Part shown: positions 10,629 to 23,180 of the stretch, in pieces
Position numbering within the stretch: the stretch's first letter is position 1
How the letters are laid out: each line of letters starts with the position of its first letter
DNA from: Limnoperna fortunei
Lineage: Eukaryota; Mollusca; Bivalvia; Mytilida; Modiolidae
Reading direction: 5' to 3'
Length of the DNA: 64,000 nucleotides
NCBI GenBank assembly: GCA_944474755.1
Contig: OX104122.1
Span: forward strand, 22,593,714-22,657,713
Notes under the pieces: generated by a model
Seen by the model: only the letters and a program-made list of their open reading frames with translations
Told to the model about the DNA's origin: nothing
Database searches by the model: none
Translations under genes and position numbers: made by a program

Positions 10629-12109
10629 TTAAATTCCTGTTATACAGCTAAAGCCGTTACTTGCACTTAAAGTATGTTGTGGTGGTAGTGAACATGGTAG
10701 ACCTGCAAAAAAATTAATATATAACGTGTACACGTATGGCTTTTATACATAAATATAAAGTTTTATTGTTTTCAGAATCAAACCGCATCAAACTTTCATA
10801 TTAAACATATATTTTTTTTTTGCACAAGCCTAAGAGACTAGAGAGTTTAACATGCACGTCTTTATAAGAGTCAATCTAATTAAAATTAAATCTGTCACTT
10901 GCTCCCCCCGTTTTGCTTACAACGCAGCGACCAATAACAAAAAGGGGGGAGCAAGTGAAAGATTTAATTTTACATGTAATTAGATTGTATAAGAGTGTAA
11001 CAGCTTTTTGTGATGGAATGCAATATAAAGTATATTGTTGAAAATTTGTATGTGGTCCTGAATTCACATCAATTATCACATGGTATGAAAATGTTGATTA
11101 AAATAACACAATCCAGAAGCATTTGGTTTTTTTTAAATTGTAATAGAAGAAAACCATAGTGTCATAAAGGTTCCTAGTTTACAAAGTTTGTCAGTGGTGT
11201 CAACTAAGTTTAGGGTACCAGCAAGTATATTCTGAAAAAATGGTAGACCTAAATGTAAACATAATTTAAGTTTACGACATTTTTTGTACCATTGGTTAGT
11301 TATTACATTATTATAACACGAAACTGCTCGTTTATTGTAACACTGAAGGAACATAACTTTAAAAAGGGTCTTGTTCCACATTGGGGTACATCGACAACTT
11401 TACTTTTTAAATAATAATAATAATAATAATAATTTTATTTGCAAAATTACACCCATGCGGGTCGAGCAAATACAATTCAGAACAAAATACATAATACATG
11501 AAACACCTATTCAAAATAACCTTTATAAATGTACATCCTAACCATAAGCAGACTATTTTAACAAAGTAAAGATCAATAGGACATTTCAGTATTTAAATAT
11601 CAATATATTAACTGAACCCATCAAATTATTGAAAAATATTAACTCTTAAATAAAAACAAAATTATCCCTAAGCCATGTTAGTCTTTGGAATTATGATGCT
11701 GATCAGTTATAATTTCAATATTAATATTTATGAATATAAAACATAGGCAGTAAGGGTTTGCCAAATTGGGGGGGGGGGGGGGGTTTACATTATAAAAATG
11801 TCACAAGCATTGTCTGAGTTAAGTAGAATAAAGTAAAGTAGTTTTTTTTTCATTTGCATTTTAAAGACACATTTACACAGGTACATATATGTATTTACAC
11901 AATTATAAAAAACGAAAACATGATTTGTCGACAACGTCAACGACATCGTCCCCAGCCGCAAGTAATTAACCTATAACTTATATGAAACTATCGCCACATT
12001 TGAAACTGCCCACCCCCTAAGTATCAAATTAAGGCATAACAGTAAACTTACCACTACACATCATCTGCTTTCCTGTCGTATTTGATGGTAGCATGTGCTG
12101 TTTTTTCAT
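10629..12109 (-). CDS. Putative two-exon small host gene, 43 codons
   Basis: Unrecognised. Exon 1 coding part is 12109-12052: ATG with A at -3 and an in-frame TGA three codons upstream, reading MKKQHMLPSNTTGKQMMCS, ending in phase 1 at a consensus donor (AGTG/GTAAGT). Exon 2 is 10702-10629 after a strong acceptor (TTTTTTTGCAG/GT); the matching phase is the longest of the three, reading LPCSLPPQHTLSASNGF and on to TAA. An AATAAA lies at 10591-10586, about 40 nt past the stop. The intron is about 1.35 kb. The pieces fit, but the protein is very short, so this may be two exons of a larger or alternatively spliced gene, or a non-coding transcript. Confidence 0.4.
10862..10994. repeat. Imperfect ~130 bp inverted repeat (foldback/MITE-like)
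   Basis: Left arm about 10862-10909 and right arm about 10944-10994 are near-perfect reverse complements centred on a short loop. The inner ends are CACTTGCTCCCCCC and GGGGGGAGCAAGTG; the arms continue through AATTAAATCT and AATCTAATT. It lies inside the putative intron of the small gene. I see no clear target duplication. Confidence 0.65.
11408..11433. repeat. (TAA)n microsatellite
   Basis: About eight ATA/TAA units. A run of 16 G follows further on at 11768-11783. Both are simple sequence without further meaning here. Confidence 0.9.
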
Positions 12110-12422
12110 CGTGTATCATTCTAAAGCTTCTCCGCGATTGAGATCTTCCAAATATGGGCAATCAAGAACGGATCGAAAATAATCAGTATCATTATTAATA
12201 CTCCCAATATTACTACAAGTTAAATGTGTTTAACGCTTTCTGTCACTGTTAGACATCGTACTACACAGATACGTATTCGATTTAATGTTGCATATACGCG
12301 TTGTAAACCAAAATTATTATCGACGCAGCAATACGTTGCCATGGGAGCGACGCCATTGACGTTGCTTCAGTAAAGGGAAATAACTGGTTTCAAAAAATCA
12401 ACCGAAAGTGCCTTAACATACC

Positions 12423-14689
12423 CGCGTGGTCCAGATGACATCCATTATCAACTTCTCAAACATCTGCCACAATCATCTCTCCAATGCCTTTTGAATTTTC
12501 TTAACAACATTTGGGAAACGGGTGACTTACCATCTATATGGAAAATGGCCACAGTTGTGCCTATTCCAAAACCAGGAAAAGATCACTCAGAAGCGTCCAA
12601 CTATCGGCCTATAGCCCTCACAAGCTGTCTTTGTAAAACCATGGAAAGGATTATCAACGATCGCCTTGTCTGGTTTTTTGAATCGAACAACCTAATTTCA
12701 AATATCCAATGTGGATTCAGACAAGGGCGAAGTACCATAGATAATCTTGTACGTTTTGAAACGTATATTCGAAACGCCTTTGCCAAAAATGAAGATGTTG
12801 TGTCGATCTTTTTCGATTTAGAAAAAGCATATGACACAACATGGAAATATGGTATTTTAAAAGATCTTTTTGATATGGGGTTGAAAGGTAGACTTCCTAC
12901 CTTTATTTCAAACTTTTTATCGGACAGAGAATTTAAAGTTAGGGTAAATTCTACTCTATCTGACCCTTTTGAACAGGAAATGGGTGTTTATTTAGTATCA
13001 AAATTAATAGCCTTGCTCAAGTTTTAAAAGATAATATTGATGGTTCTCTATATGTTGACGACTTCCTCATATGTTACCGAGGAAAAAAAGGTGAATAATA
13101 TTGAACGTCAACTGCAGTTATGTTTAAATAGAATAGAGAAATGGGAAATGGAGTGGGGATGCATTTTTGTAATAAGAGAAAAATGCCTCCTGACCCGGAA
13201 TTAAAATTACATAATAATCCTATAAAAATTGTAAAGGAAACTACTTTTCTTGGTCTCATATTTGATTCAAGGCTAACCTTTCTACCCCATATCAAAATGT
13301 TAAAAAATAAATGCGTAAAGGCATTAGATATGTTAAAAGTCGTAGTCAGCACGACTGGGGTGCTGAATGCGACGCTTTACTTAATCTTTATAGATCGCTG
13401 GTTCGATCCAAATTGGATTATGGTTGTTTTATTTATGGTTCTGCTCGCAAGTCATATGTCAAAATCCTTGATACGGTTCATCATCAAGGATTGCGACTAT
13501 GCCTTGGAGCCTTTAGAACCACACCTGTAAATAGTTTATATGTAGAAGCAAACGAGCCTTCTTTGTATCAAAGAAGAATTAAGCTCGCTTTGCAATATGC
13601 AACCAAATTGAAGGCGTATCCTGTCAACCCGGCCCACGACTGTGTTTTCAAACCTCTTTACGAAAATATTTTTGAAAAACATCCAAATAAAATGCAACCT
13701 TTTGGTTTCAGAATAAAACCTCATTTAAACATCTCTGGTATAAATTTAGATGAAATTGCTGCTATTGAAATTCCACATAACCCACCATGGTTAAATCCAA
13801 AACCGGTATTTATTTTTGATCTTAGAAACCATAAAAAGTCTGACACAAACCCTTTAATTATTCAACAACACTTTGCAGAAATAAAATCTCACTATCCTGA
13901 CCATTCTGCAATTTATACAGATGGATCGAAGGACGGCGATAAAGTTGCATCGGCCGCTGTCTTTGGAGAGCGTGTCGAAACAAGCCGCCTTCCTTCCGTT
14001 TCTTCTGTATTTAGTGCAGAAGCGCAAGCTATCCTTCTTGCACTAAAAATTATTGCTTCGTCAGATGAGAGTAAATTTATTATCTGCTCCGATTCTTTGT
14101 CAATTGAAAATTCTAAAATTAAAAATCCATTTATATTTTAAACATAATTCTAATTTATAAATCTCTGACCAATTTAGGTAAAGAGGTTGTGTTCTTCTTG
14201 ATTCCCAGCCATGTAGGAATCCATGGAAACACAGTCGTGGACAGAGAGGCTAAAGCTGCCTTAGAAAATGTTATTATTAATTGTAAAATTCCTTTTACTG
14301 ATTTTAAATTATATATTTTTAAATATAATCTATGGCAGCGTGGTTGGGATCTCGAAGTACATAATAAACTTCATGAGATCCAACCACTTCTGCACATACA
14401 TAATTTAAAATCTTGTAGAGGTCGTAGAGACCAAGTGGTTTTAACCAGGTGTCGTCTTGGGCATACCAGGACGACACATAGTTATATTTTAAACAATGAA
14501 CCAAGACCCGAGTGTGTGCCATGCAACTGTCCATATACCATCAAGCATGTCTTGATGGACAGTGTTGACGTGGCACACATTCGGGAACGTTTTTATTCTA
14601 TTAATTCTTATAATAATTTATTTACAACTGTCGCTGGCGAAACAATTTCACAGTTCTTAAAGGAAATTGATTTATACAGAAAAATTTAA
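12423..14689 (+). pseudogene. Copy H ORF2 fragment (RT, RNase H), frameshifted
   Basis: RT motifs present are PKPGKDHSEASNYRPIAL, CGFRQGRST, FFDLEKAYD and YVDD. A deletion of about 27 bp near 12989 removes PQGSILSVT, that is RT motif B, so it could not be active even if the frame were restored. Further frame breaks occur near 13090, 13150 and 14140. The RNase H part shows YTDGSKDGDK and SAEAQA. The C-terminal Cys/His region ends with KEIDLYRKI at 14689. Confidence 0.88.
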
Positions 14690-14893
14690 TTGGATTTTAA
14701 ATTGCGATATTGAATAGTTTTTATTTGTTTAGTTTTCTTTTTATCTGTATATATGCTCATATTATTGTATGAGACCTTGTTTTAGAAAGGATGGATATTC
14801 TTTAAATAACTGAATTAAAGTTCTAATTCTCACGTCCTGAATATAGCTGAAATATTGCTTGCTGGACGTAAAACAACAATCAATCAATCAATA
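12423..14893 (+). mobile_element. LINE copy H, 5'-truncated
   Basis: Similarity begins within the RT region at TGGTCCAGATGAC and runs to the 3' UTR, terminal hairpin and (TCAA)n near 14893. This is the usual shape of an abortive reverse-transcription product. It lies in unique DNA. I could not find a clear target-site duplication beyond a few bases. Confidence 0.9.
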
Positions 14894-14961
14894 TAATTGT
14901 GTATTGATTTATTGTATATACTTTAATAAAATTGTATCTTAAATTTCATTATATATTTCAG

Positions 14962-15097
14962 CATTGCCTACTCTTCTAATACTTCTTCCAACATTTCTCT
15001 GGACATAAAGGAAACATCTTATCGACCAATCAATCCTCCAGCATTTCTGTTCCAGCCATCACATGTTCAACTGTTGGTTCAACCAATAATGCCACAG
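14962..15097 (+). CDS. Candidate internal exon of an unidentified host gene
   Basis: Bounded by an acceptor (ATATATTTCAG/) and a donor (CCACAG/GTACTTTT). One frame is open throughout (phase 1 in, phase 0 out, 45 codons) and reads protein-like, ending FQPSHVQLLVQPIMPQ. It lies only 68 bp beyond the end of LINE H. The opposite strand is also open for 70 codons across 15242-15030, which weakens the call. No neighbouring exon with matching phase was found, and I recognise no family. Confidence 0.35.
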
Positions 15098-16512
15098 GTA
15101 CTTTTCTATACTTACTCCTTTTTATGTCATGCCATTGAAAGTTGGGGGACATACATTTTTGGTCCGTTTGTTCAAATGTGAGTGTAACCAGAGAAAGTAG
15201 CAAATTCAAAGTATCATCCTTTGTTGCGTGAAGATAAAACAAACCTAGCTAATTTATTGTAAGCTAATGTAAAACCGGTGATTTTGTATAAGGAGTTGTT
15301 ATACTTTATTTTTTACAAAAACATCCCAGTTGCTACACAGACATATGAGCATATTTTTGTTAATAAGATACCAGTTGAACGAGTTAATTTATTTTAAAAC
15401 AGTAAATCCTGAACAACTTATTGGCTTAAACTGGTATAGTTAAGGTCTGACTAGACCAATTTATCGGTAATTTGTGTAATTTTCCTTTCATGTGTGCAAA
15501 CCGATAATGCTTGTCACTGCATAGCAGACTTGATACAAAAATAGCAGGTAGTTCATTACCGGGCCTTCATGACTAATGGCAGAGAAATCTAACAATGATT
15601 ATATGGCCAAGGTGAAGTGCATGTCTGGCCAGGGGTAGTAACTCGTGCTTGTCTTCAACCTGATCATGTATTTGGGGAATAGTTCTTAGCTCACGCGGTT
15701 CATGTCCATACTTTTTTTAAAACAAAAGACGATGTCAGTTTTCAAAATCTATATTGTTCAGTATGCATATATATATTATATACAAGTCCCACAAAAATAA
15801 CAGTGTTGATCTCAGTAACAATTGTTAACAATTCCTCTATAACATATCCAAGTAACAAAGTTCATGAAAATAAATGCAGCATAATAAAAATATAGTGTAA
15901 TTTCAGACTTCTTTATATTATATTGGTTTCCGAAACCTAACTCTCCTTTTACTTCTTTAGCATTATTTATATAAAGAAATGTTTAATTCTTCAACTAGAC
16001 TATCACTTTTGCTGAAACCCCAAAAATAGGGAAGTCCCTAACAATATTAAAATAATTGAAATATTTCTGCATAGTAACAAATAAGTGATATTATAAATAA
16101 TAAATAATCCCACAAAATATTAATTAAAATGACATTCTTATAATAAGTGTTAATCTAACTAACAATTAGGTCTTTTGTTGTAATTTCTCAACAGTGCAAA
16201 AAAAAACATAATGGACACCTTTCTAAAACTTTTTAACAATACAACATAAATTCCACACATGTGAGTTAAAACCTTAATTCATGTAATATTGTGTGAAATA
16301 AACACCTTTCGCAAAACTATCTAATTAAATAGATTCTGTTAAGTAATATTTTGCATAGCATGTTATACTTTATCCAATATTGCAAAATGTATTTCAAATA
16401 GGAAACTTGTTAACTGTGAAAAACACATAATTTTTCACTAGTGATAATTACATCACTGACATTAACTAACAATGTTACAAAATAAACAAAGAATAAAATC
16501 ATAAAGCACTAT
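15098..16512. other. Intergenic or intronic AT-rich DNA
   Basis: No gene, RNA gene or recognised repeat seen. Several pyrimidine-AG sites occur but none is followed by a convincing open exon. Confidence 0.5.
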
Positions 16513-16647
16513 CTAAATTCTTACTGACCCCCCAAAGAACGCAAACAAAATATCAGATATTACAAAATATAGCATTCTCAATCTAAAAGCACCTGGAATT
16601 TCTAAATAGATGATGTGTAAATCATCTCCTCTGGCCACTGCAAAGTA
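16513..16647 (-). CDS. Candidate terminal exon of an unidentified host gene
   Basis: A strong acceptor (TTAATTTCATTTTCAG/) is followed directly by an open frame of 44 codons ending in TAG at 16515-16513. It starts YFAVARGDDLHIIYLEIP and continues with a hydrophobic stretch. An alternative is an internal exon ending earlier at CCAG/GTGCTT after IP. The neighbouring LINE C (16862-22931) would then lie in its upstream intron. No partner exon was identified and the protein is not recognised. Confidence 0.4.
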   Translation of the reverse strand, partial: YFAVARGDDLHIIYLEIPGAFRLRMLYFVISDILFAFFGGSVRI

Positions 16648-17061
16648 CTGAAAATGAAATTAAAACAGCACCAAACAGTTACCAGAAATGATAACGATAT
16701 AAAAATCATAATAAAGAAAACGAAAAAAAGTTAATCTGACATTCAATTGGAAAATCGATCAGAAACGTTGTCAGCATACATTTGAAATAATATGCCTCGT
16801 TAAGGAGCAAGACATTAAAATACAAAATTTGACATTTGAAATGATTATTAAGAGTAAAAGATTGATTGATTGATTGATGTTTAACGTCCAGCAAGCAATA
16901 TTTCAGCTATATTCAGGACGTGAAAACCATAATTTTTAAATTAGTAGAACGTCATGCCTCCTTATACTAAAACGTGATCTCATACAATAATGAGAATATA
17001 CACAGATAAAAATGGTAGTTAAAACAATAAAAAATATGAAGTATCACAATTAATAGTGGAA

Positions 17062-20000
17062 TTAAATTTTATTAAATAAATTAATTTCCTTTAAGAACTT
17101 TAAAATTGTGTCGCCTGCGACAGTTTTAAATAAATTGAAATACGTATCTGCACTATAGAAACGTTCCCGAATGTGTGCCACGTCCACACAGTCCATCAAG
17201 ACATGCTTAATGGTGTATGGACTGTTGCATGGCACACATTCGGGTCGTGGCTCATTGTTTAAAATATAACTATGTGTCGTCCTGGTATGACCAAGACGAC
17301 ATCTTGTTAAAACAACTTGGTCTCTTCGACCTCTAAAACATTTAAAATTATTTGTGTGCAGTAGTGGCTGGATCTCATGAAGTTTATTATGAACTTGGAG
17401 ATCCCAACCACTCTGCCACAAATTAGAAATATATTTAAAAATTAACGGTTTAAAATCGGTAAAAGGAATACTGCAGTTAATGATGGTATCCTTTAGTGCA
17501 TTTTTAGCCTCCTGATCCACGACTGTGTTTCCACGGATTCCGACATGACTGGGAATCCAGAAGAAAATAATTTCTTTTCCCAAAGCAACAAGTGATTTGT
17601 AGATTTGAATAATTTTTAAAATATAAGGATTTTTAATTTTGAAATTTTCAATAGCCAGTAGACAAGACAGGGAATCGGAGCAGACAATAAATTTGCATTC
17701 GTCTGACGAAGCAACTATTTTCATCGCAAGAAGAATAGCTTGCGCTTCTGCTGTAAATACAGATGAGGCAGACGGAAGGCGGCGAGTTTCAACACGCTCT
17801 CCGAAGACAGCGGCCGAGGCGACTTTATCACCGTCTTTTGACCCATCTGTGTAAATAGTACCATAGTCAGGGTAATAAGATTTAATTTCTGCATAATGTT
17901 GTTGTATTAATAAATGGTTTGTGTCGGATTAACGGTTTGGGGTTTAACCACGGAGGATTATGCGGAATTTCGATTGCAGCAATTTCATCTAAATTTATAC
18001 CGGAATTTTCCAAATGAGATTTAATTCGGAGGCCAAAAGGTTGAATTTTGTTTGGATGTTTTTCGAAAATGTTTTGATAAAGAGGTTTGAAAACACAGTC
18101 GTGGGCGGGGTTGCCAGGATATGCCTTTAATTTGGTTGCATATTGCAAAGCGAGCTTTATTCTTCTTTGATACAAAGAAGGCTCGCCTGCTTCTACATAT
18201 AAACTTTCAACAGGTGTGGTTCTGAAAGCTCCAAGGCATAGTCGCAATCCTTGATGGTGTATAGTATCAAGGATTTTGACATATGACTTGCGAGCAGAAC
18301 CATAAATAAAACAACCATAATCCAATTTAGATCGAACCAGCGATCTATATAGATTAAGTAAAACGTCGCACTCAGCACCCCAGTCGGTGTTGGCTACAAC
18401 TTTTAAAATATCTAATGCCTTTAGGCATTTATTTTTTAACATTTTGATATGGGGTAGAAAGGTTAGCCTTGAATCAAATATGAGACCAAGAAAAGTAGTT
18501 TCTTTAACAATTTTTATAGGATTATTATGTAATTTTAATTCAGGGTCAGGATGCATCTTTCGTTTATTACAAAAATGCATCCCAACGGTTTTTGCAGTGG
18601 AGAATTTAAAACCATTCTCCATTGCCCATTTCTCTATTCTATTTAAACATAACTGCAGTTGACGTTCAATATTATTCATGTTTTTTCCTCGGTAACATAT
18701 GAGGAAGTCGTCAACATAAAGAGAACCATCAATATTATCTTTTAAAACTTGAGCAAGGCTATTAATTTTGATACTAAATAAAGTGACAGAAAGGATGCTT
18801 CGCTGAGGAACACCCATTTCCTGTTCAAAAGGGTCAGATAAAGTAGAATTGACCCTATCTTTAAACTCTCTGTCAGATAAAAAGTTTGAAATAAAGGTAG
18901 GAAGTCTACCTTTCAACCCCATATCAAAAAGATCTTTTAAAATACCATATTTCCATGTTGTGTCATATGCTTTTTCTAAATCGAAAAAGATAGACACAAC
19001 ATGCTCATTTTTTGCAAAGGCGTTTCGAATATACGTTTCGAAACGTACAAGATGATCTAGGGACTTCGCCCTTGTCTGAAACCACATTGAATATTAGAAA
19101 GTAGATTGTTGGATTCTAAAAACCAGACAAGGCGATCGTTGATCATCCTTTCCATGGTTTTACAAAGACAGCTTGTGAGGGCTATAGGCCGATAGTTTGA
19201 CGCTTCCGAGTGATCTTTTCCTGGTTTTGGAATTGGCACAACAGTGGCCATTTTCCAAATAGATGGTAAGTCACCCGTTTCCCAAATGTTGTTAAGAAGA
19301 TTCAAAAGGCATTGGAGAGAAGATTGTGGCAGATGTTTGAGAAGTTGATAATGGATGTCATCTGGACCACATGCTTTATCGTGAGATTTGTTCAAAGAGG
19401 TTTTTAGCTCTTCCTAAGAAAACGGTGTATTGTAATCTTCTAGATTTTTTGACTGTTAATTAAATTTTAATTTTTCTTTTTGAGTTTTGATACGCTGAAA
19501 ATCGGGATGATAATTTTCAGCGGACGAGTGTTTTGCAAATGTTTCGGCCAATTTGTTAGATATTTCCGACTCTGATGTTAACAAGTCTTGTCCATCCTTT
19601 AAATGATGGACATTTGCTTTACTGTTTTTACCTTTAATTTTACGAATCATGTTCCAAATTTTATTCATGGGGGTATGGTTATTCAATTTAGAAACAAAGT
19701 TACGCCAAGAAGTGCGTCGTCTTTGTTTCGTTACCCTGCGAGCTTTCGCTCGAAAAATTCGGAAATGGTTAAGATTATTTTGAGTTGGGTGTTTATTAAA
19801 GCGTCGTTCGGCTTTTTTCCGGTCTTTAATAGCGTCCTCACAGCTGTCATCGAACCATGGTTTACTAGGATGTTTTGGATTTGTCGAGGTCTTAGGAATT
19901 GTTTCATCAGCAATTGAAATAATTGTTTCATTGAATTTTAAAATTGGATCAGAAACAGCTTCAAAAGTATCCGAGTTAAGTCGCTCTATACAGAGTTGTT

Positions 20001-20712
20001 CAAATAGAGGCCAATTGGCCTTGCCAAATTTATACCGAGCGACTAGTTCTGTGTGAGAAGAGTGTAAAGATTCCAAGATAATGGGAAAATGATCACTGCC
20101 ACAGAGATCGTCATGGACTTTCCATGAGAAATCGGGCAACAGAGAAGGATCTGCTATTGTAAGATCAATAGCCGAATATGATCCATTCCCAGGATGTAAA
20201 TATGTATTGGTTCCATCATTAAAAATACACAGATCTTCCTGATTCATTAAGCCTTCAATAATTTTACCTTTTTCGTTTATTGTGTTACTACCCCATAGAG
20301 GGTTCTGTGCGTTAAAGTCCCCAAATAATATATAAGGGGCCGGTAGCTGATCAGTAAGATGTTTCAACTGATTTAAATTTAATGAAGAATTCGGAGGGAT
20401 ATACACAGAGCATAAAGTAATTGTTTTGTCTAAAGATATTCTAACAGCAACCGCCTGAAGATCAGTGTTGAGATCTACAGGGCTATGTAGAATTTGATCT
20501 TTTACAAGAATGGTAGAGCCGCCAGCAGCTCTATCATTCTCGTCTACATATGTGCTGTATATAGAGTAGTTTTTTAAGGATATGTTATCACTTCGTTTTA
20601 TGTGGGATTCTTGGAGGCAAAATGCAACAGGAAGAAAGGCTTGAACTAATAAAGTAATTTCAAGAAAATTTATCTTAAGACCTCGACAATTCCATTGTAT
20701 TATTGTACCCAT
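17062..20712 (-). pseudogene. Copy C ORF2 (endonuclease, RT, RNase H), multiply broken
   Basis: Domains in order on the minus strand: endonuclease 20712-20050 (WNCRG, QESH, GDFNAQN, SDHFPI all present), linker, RT about 19390-18500, RNase H about 17860-17500, Cys/His tail ending at 17062. A stop near 19457, a stop near 19416, a frameshift near 19072 and a deletion near 17930 break it. RT motif B reads VPQRS instead of VPQGS, an additional disabling change; YVDD is intact. The RNase H and tail differ from copy D at a single residue over 220. Confidence 0.92.
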
Positions 20713-22056
20713 TATGGTCTGCGAATAGGGGAATAGTTGACAGTTTTTTGGGGGCTATTCCGCCGGTTTCTGCTGGGGGATCTACTTTTAGATCCAGTAT
20801 CTGGGGGTAGTGTATCCATGGGATCGCCCCAGATAGTAGTGTCTAGATGATCTAGACTTCCAAACCTGTTGTGGACCTTTATGGGATCCCTCAGCAGTTT
20901 TGGAGTACGATCTCCTTTTTGATTCGAGTTTTTATTTGAGGTAGAAGAATTTAAATTGGAGTTGATATTTTTTGAATTTTTTTTTTGGCTGCTTGAAGAA
21001 TTGGTTGAGGATTGAGAGGGTACTGAAGACGTAGCAGTTTGAGAGGGTGCTGAAGACGTAGCAGTTTGTGAAGATGAAGATTTTCGTGAAGATGTAATGA
21101 TTTTGTCTGTTGTTGTAACTGTTAATTTTGAAGGTTCCTGTTTGTCAATAGGCCAGGTGATAATTGTCTGCGTTTCAACTGACGTGAGAACGCGTTTGGC
21201 TACACTGGCGTATGACGTTGATGCAGGAGATGAGGGATTATTCGTTGTATTATACAGACGACGAGCCTCAGGGTAAGGGATGTTTTTTTCAGTTTTTATT
21301 TTTTGAATTTCTTTTTCTTTTTTAAAGTGCTGACAGTCCTTAGATGAGGACATGTGGGCTTCACCACAATTAGCACACTTTAAAGTTTTAGTGCAGGTGA
21401 AGCCCTCATGTCCTTCCTCTGCACACTTAAAACAAATCTGGTGACCTCTGCACTGTCCCTTTCCGTGGCCGAACTTTTGACATTTAAAGCAGCGCACTGG
21501 ATTGGGAATATATGCGCTGACTTTAATATTTTGGAGACCTATTTTGATTGATTGGGGGACAGTTGGAGAGTTAAAATTTAGAAGGAAGGTGTTCAGTTTA
21601 ACCTGAACACCTTGTCTGTTGGCAATAAATCTTTTAACTTTTGTAATACCCTGAGATTGTAATTCTGTACAGATCTCGTCGTCTGTAAGCTCGGCGAGAT
21701 CATCGTCGCGATAATGAATAATTCCTTGACTTGAGTTTAATGTTCTATGGGGGGAGGCCGAAATTTCTAAATCTATAATTTTTGTAAGTTTTAGCAAGTT
21801 CAAGGATTGGTGTTTTTTGTTGCATTCAATGAGAAGACCACCAGATTTCATCTTGGTGACGTTCTTAACATCTCCTGCACAACCTTTTATCACTTTTTCA
21901 ATAACGAATGGAGAGATTTTAGTTATTGGTTTACTAGGATCTTTGCTGGATAATACAATAAATCTTGACCAGAAGTCTTCATCAACCATTTCTTCAAGCG
22001 GTAAGTCATTTTTTCTTTTTTTTTGGACCATTTTTTATTTGTTTTTCAGTAGCCAT
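20712..22056 (-). pseudogene. Copy C ORF1, one frameshift in the start region
   Basis: Open for 439 codons from 22031, but the conserved start ATG at 22056-22054 is out of frame because of one extra T in a T-run near 22020. Contents: KKRKND basic start, RNA-binding-like region, three zinc knuckles (21490-21340), duplicated SAPSQTATSS units in the Ser-rich linker, and an SR-like tail ending in RRP. The stop overlaps the ORF2 ATG at 20714-20710 (TAATG). Nearly identical to copy A ORF1. Confidence 0.9.
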
Positions 22057-22931
22057 GATGAGAAAAATGCGGTTCACCACCCTTGTCACCCACCCTCCAC
22101 GGAGTGCCAACAGGGGCGATGCTTGGTCTCTGCGGATCACCAGCAGAAAGCATCAGGTGTTCCAAGGGTGGTATACTCAAATAGATGAATTTCTTAATGA
22201 ACGCAAGCTTCGTGCCAGAGTTAACTGGCGAAACAACCGTTCGAAACTCTATCTACTCGATTGACCCATGAGCCACCGCCTTCTTAACAGCTTGTAACTG
22301 AACAACTTTGAGACTGAAATTCACAAGATATGATCAAGTGATAAGAAAAATAAGACAAGCTTGTTAAGGGCTCGGCATGACCAGCCGATTGACCGAACCG
22401 GGTCCATCCGGTCTCCCGTCTAGTTGAAGTCAGGGCCAAAGTGGTGTATTGACGATCGAAACCCGCTGACCCGCACTAATGGATGCAGCAGAGAGTGATG
22501 TCTCAACCACCAGGATCCCTTCCTCCACCATCACGGGTTGCAACACACGGCAAACATGTCGCCTCTATAAAGCTGAGGAAGCTTTGCCCTTCAGCCACCG
22601 CCTTCTTTGCAAATCCTATAAGGAAGCCGTCTATCATTTCATGGAGCAGTTTGAAGGAAAATAATGTAATAGAGTAGCTTAAATGATAAGGATTCACAAA
22701 GGGCAAGACGTGACATGCCGATTCATCGAAGTCAGGGCTAACTCGATTTCCCGTCTAGAAAAAGTAAGGGTTCAGTAAGTTATCGGGACCGTTTACCCGG
22801 CCTACTGAAATCCCGTCCTGTAATCGACACGGGTCGCAACACACGGCAAGTGTTGCCTCTGTTAGCAGACTCTTACTGCAGGCTGAGGAAGCCGTGGGCC
22901 TATTCTCCTGTGCCCCGGGTCCCACACGGGG
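22057..22931 (-). promoter_or_regulatory. Copy C 5' UTR
   Basis: About 875 bp, collinear with the 5' UTRs of A, B, D, E and G, starting at the same base. Likely internal promoter region by analogy with other LINEs. Same internal repeats as in copy B. Confidence 0.65.
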
Positions 22932-23138
22932 TAAGAGTAAAAGAAAAGATTCTAATAAACAAACTATTACATCAACAATTAAAAGTGACTTAACATGCAT
23001 GAAAAAAAAATTCATTACCCCATTCTGGTTAAATGATGTTAACGTTTATAAATCTACAATATCTAGCAAGATTTTATAAGCAAATAATACATGTATTTTT
23101 CTATGTTATGAATTTCTAATACATTTATTTCATTTTAG

Positions 23139-23180
23139 AGGAAAATTTTGAACGGTTAGATCCAGCAGAAATTCCATTAG
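23139..23180 (+). CDS. Candidate short internal exon
   Basis: A 42 bp segment between an acceptor (TTTATTTCATTTTAG/) and a weaker donor (TTAG/GTTTGT). Only one frame is open and it reads ENFERLDPAEIPL, entering with two bases and leaving with one. Its phase does not join directly to the exon at 14962-15097, so another exon would be needed between them. Short enough to be chance. Confidence 0.25.

Larger units (their letters stand above)
16862..22931 (-). mobile_element. LINE copy C, complete at both ends
   Basis: Minus-strand copy of about 6,070 bp with intact ends: (TTGA)n and 3' hairpin at 16862 onwards, family 5' start at 22931. It is flanked by the 13 bp TSD TAAGAGTAAAAGA (16849-16861 and 22932-22944). 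It inserted into unique DNA. ORF1 has a homopolymer frameshift and ORF2 several breaks. Its 3' half is almost identical to copy D, while its ORF1 and endonuclease match copy A. Confidence 0.95.
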
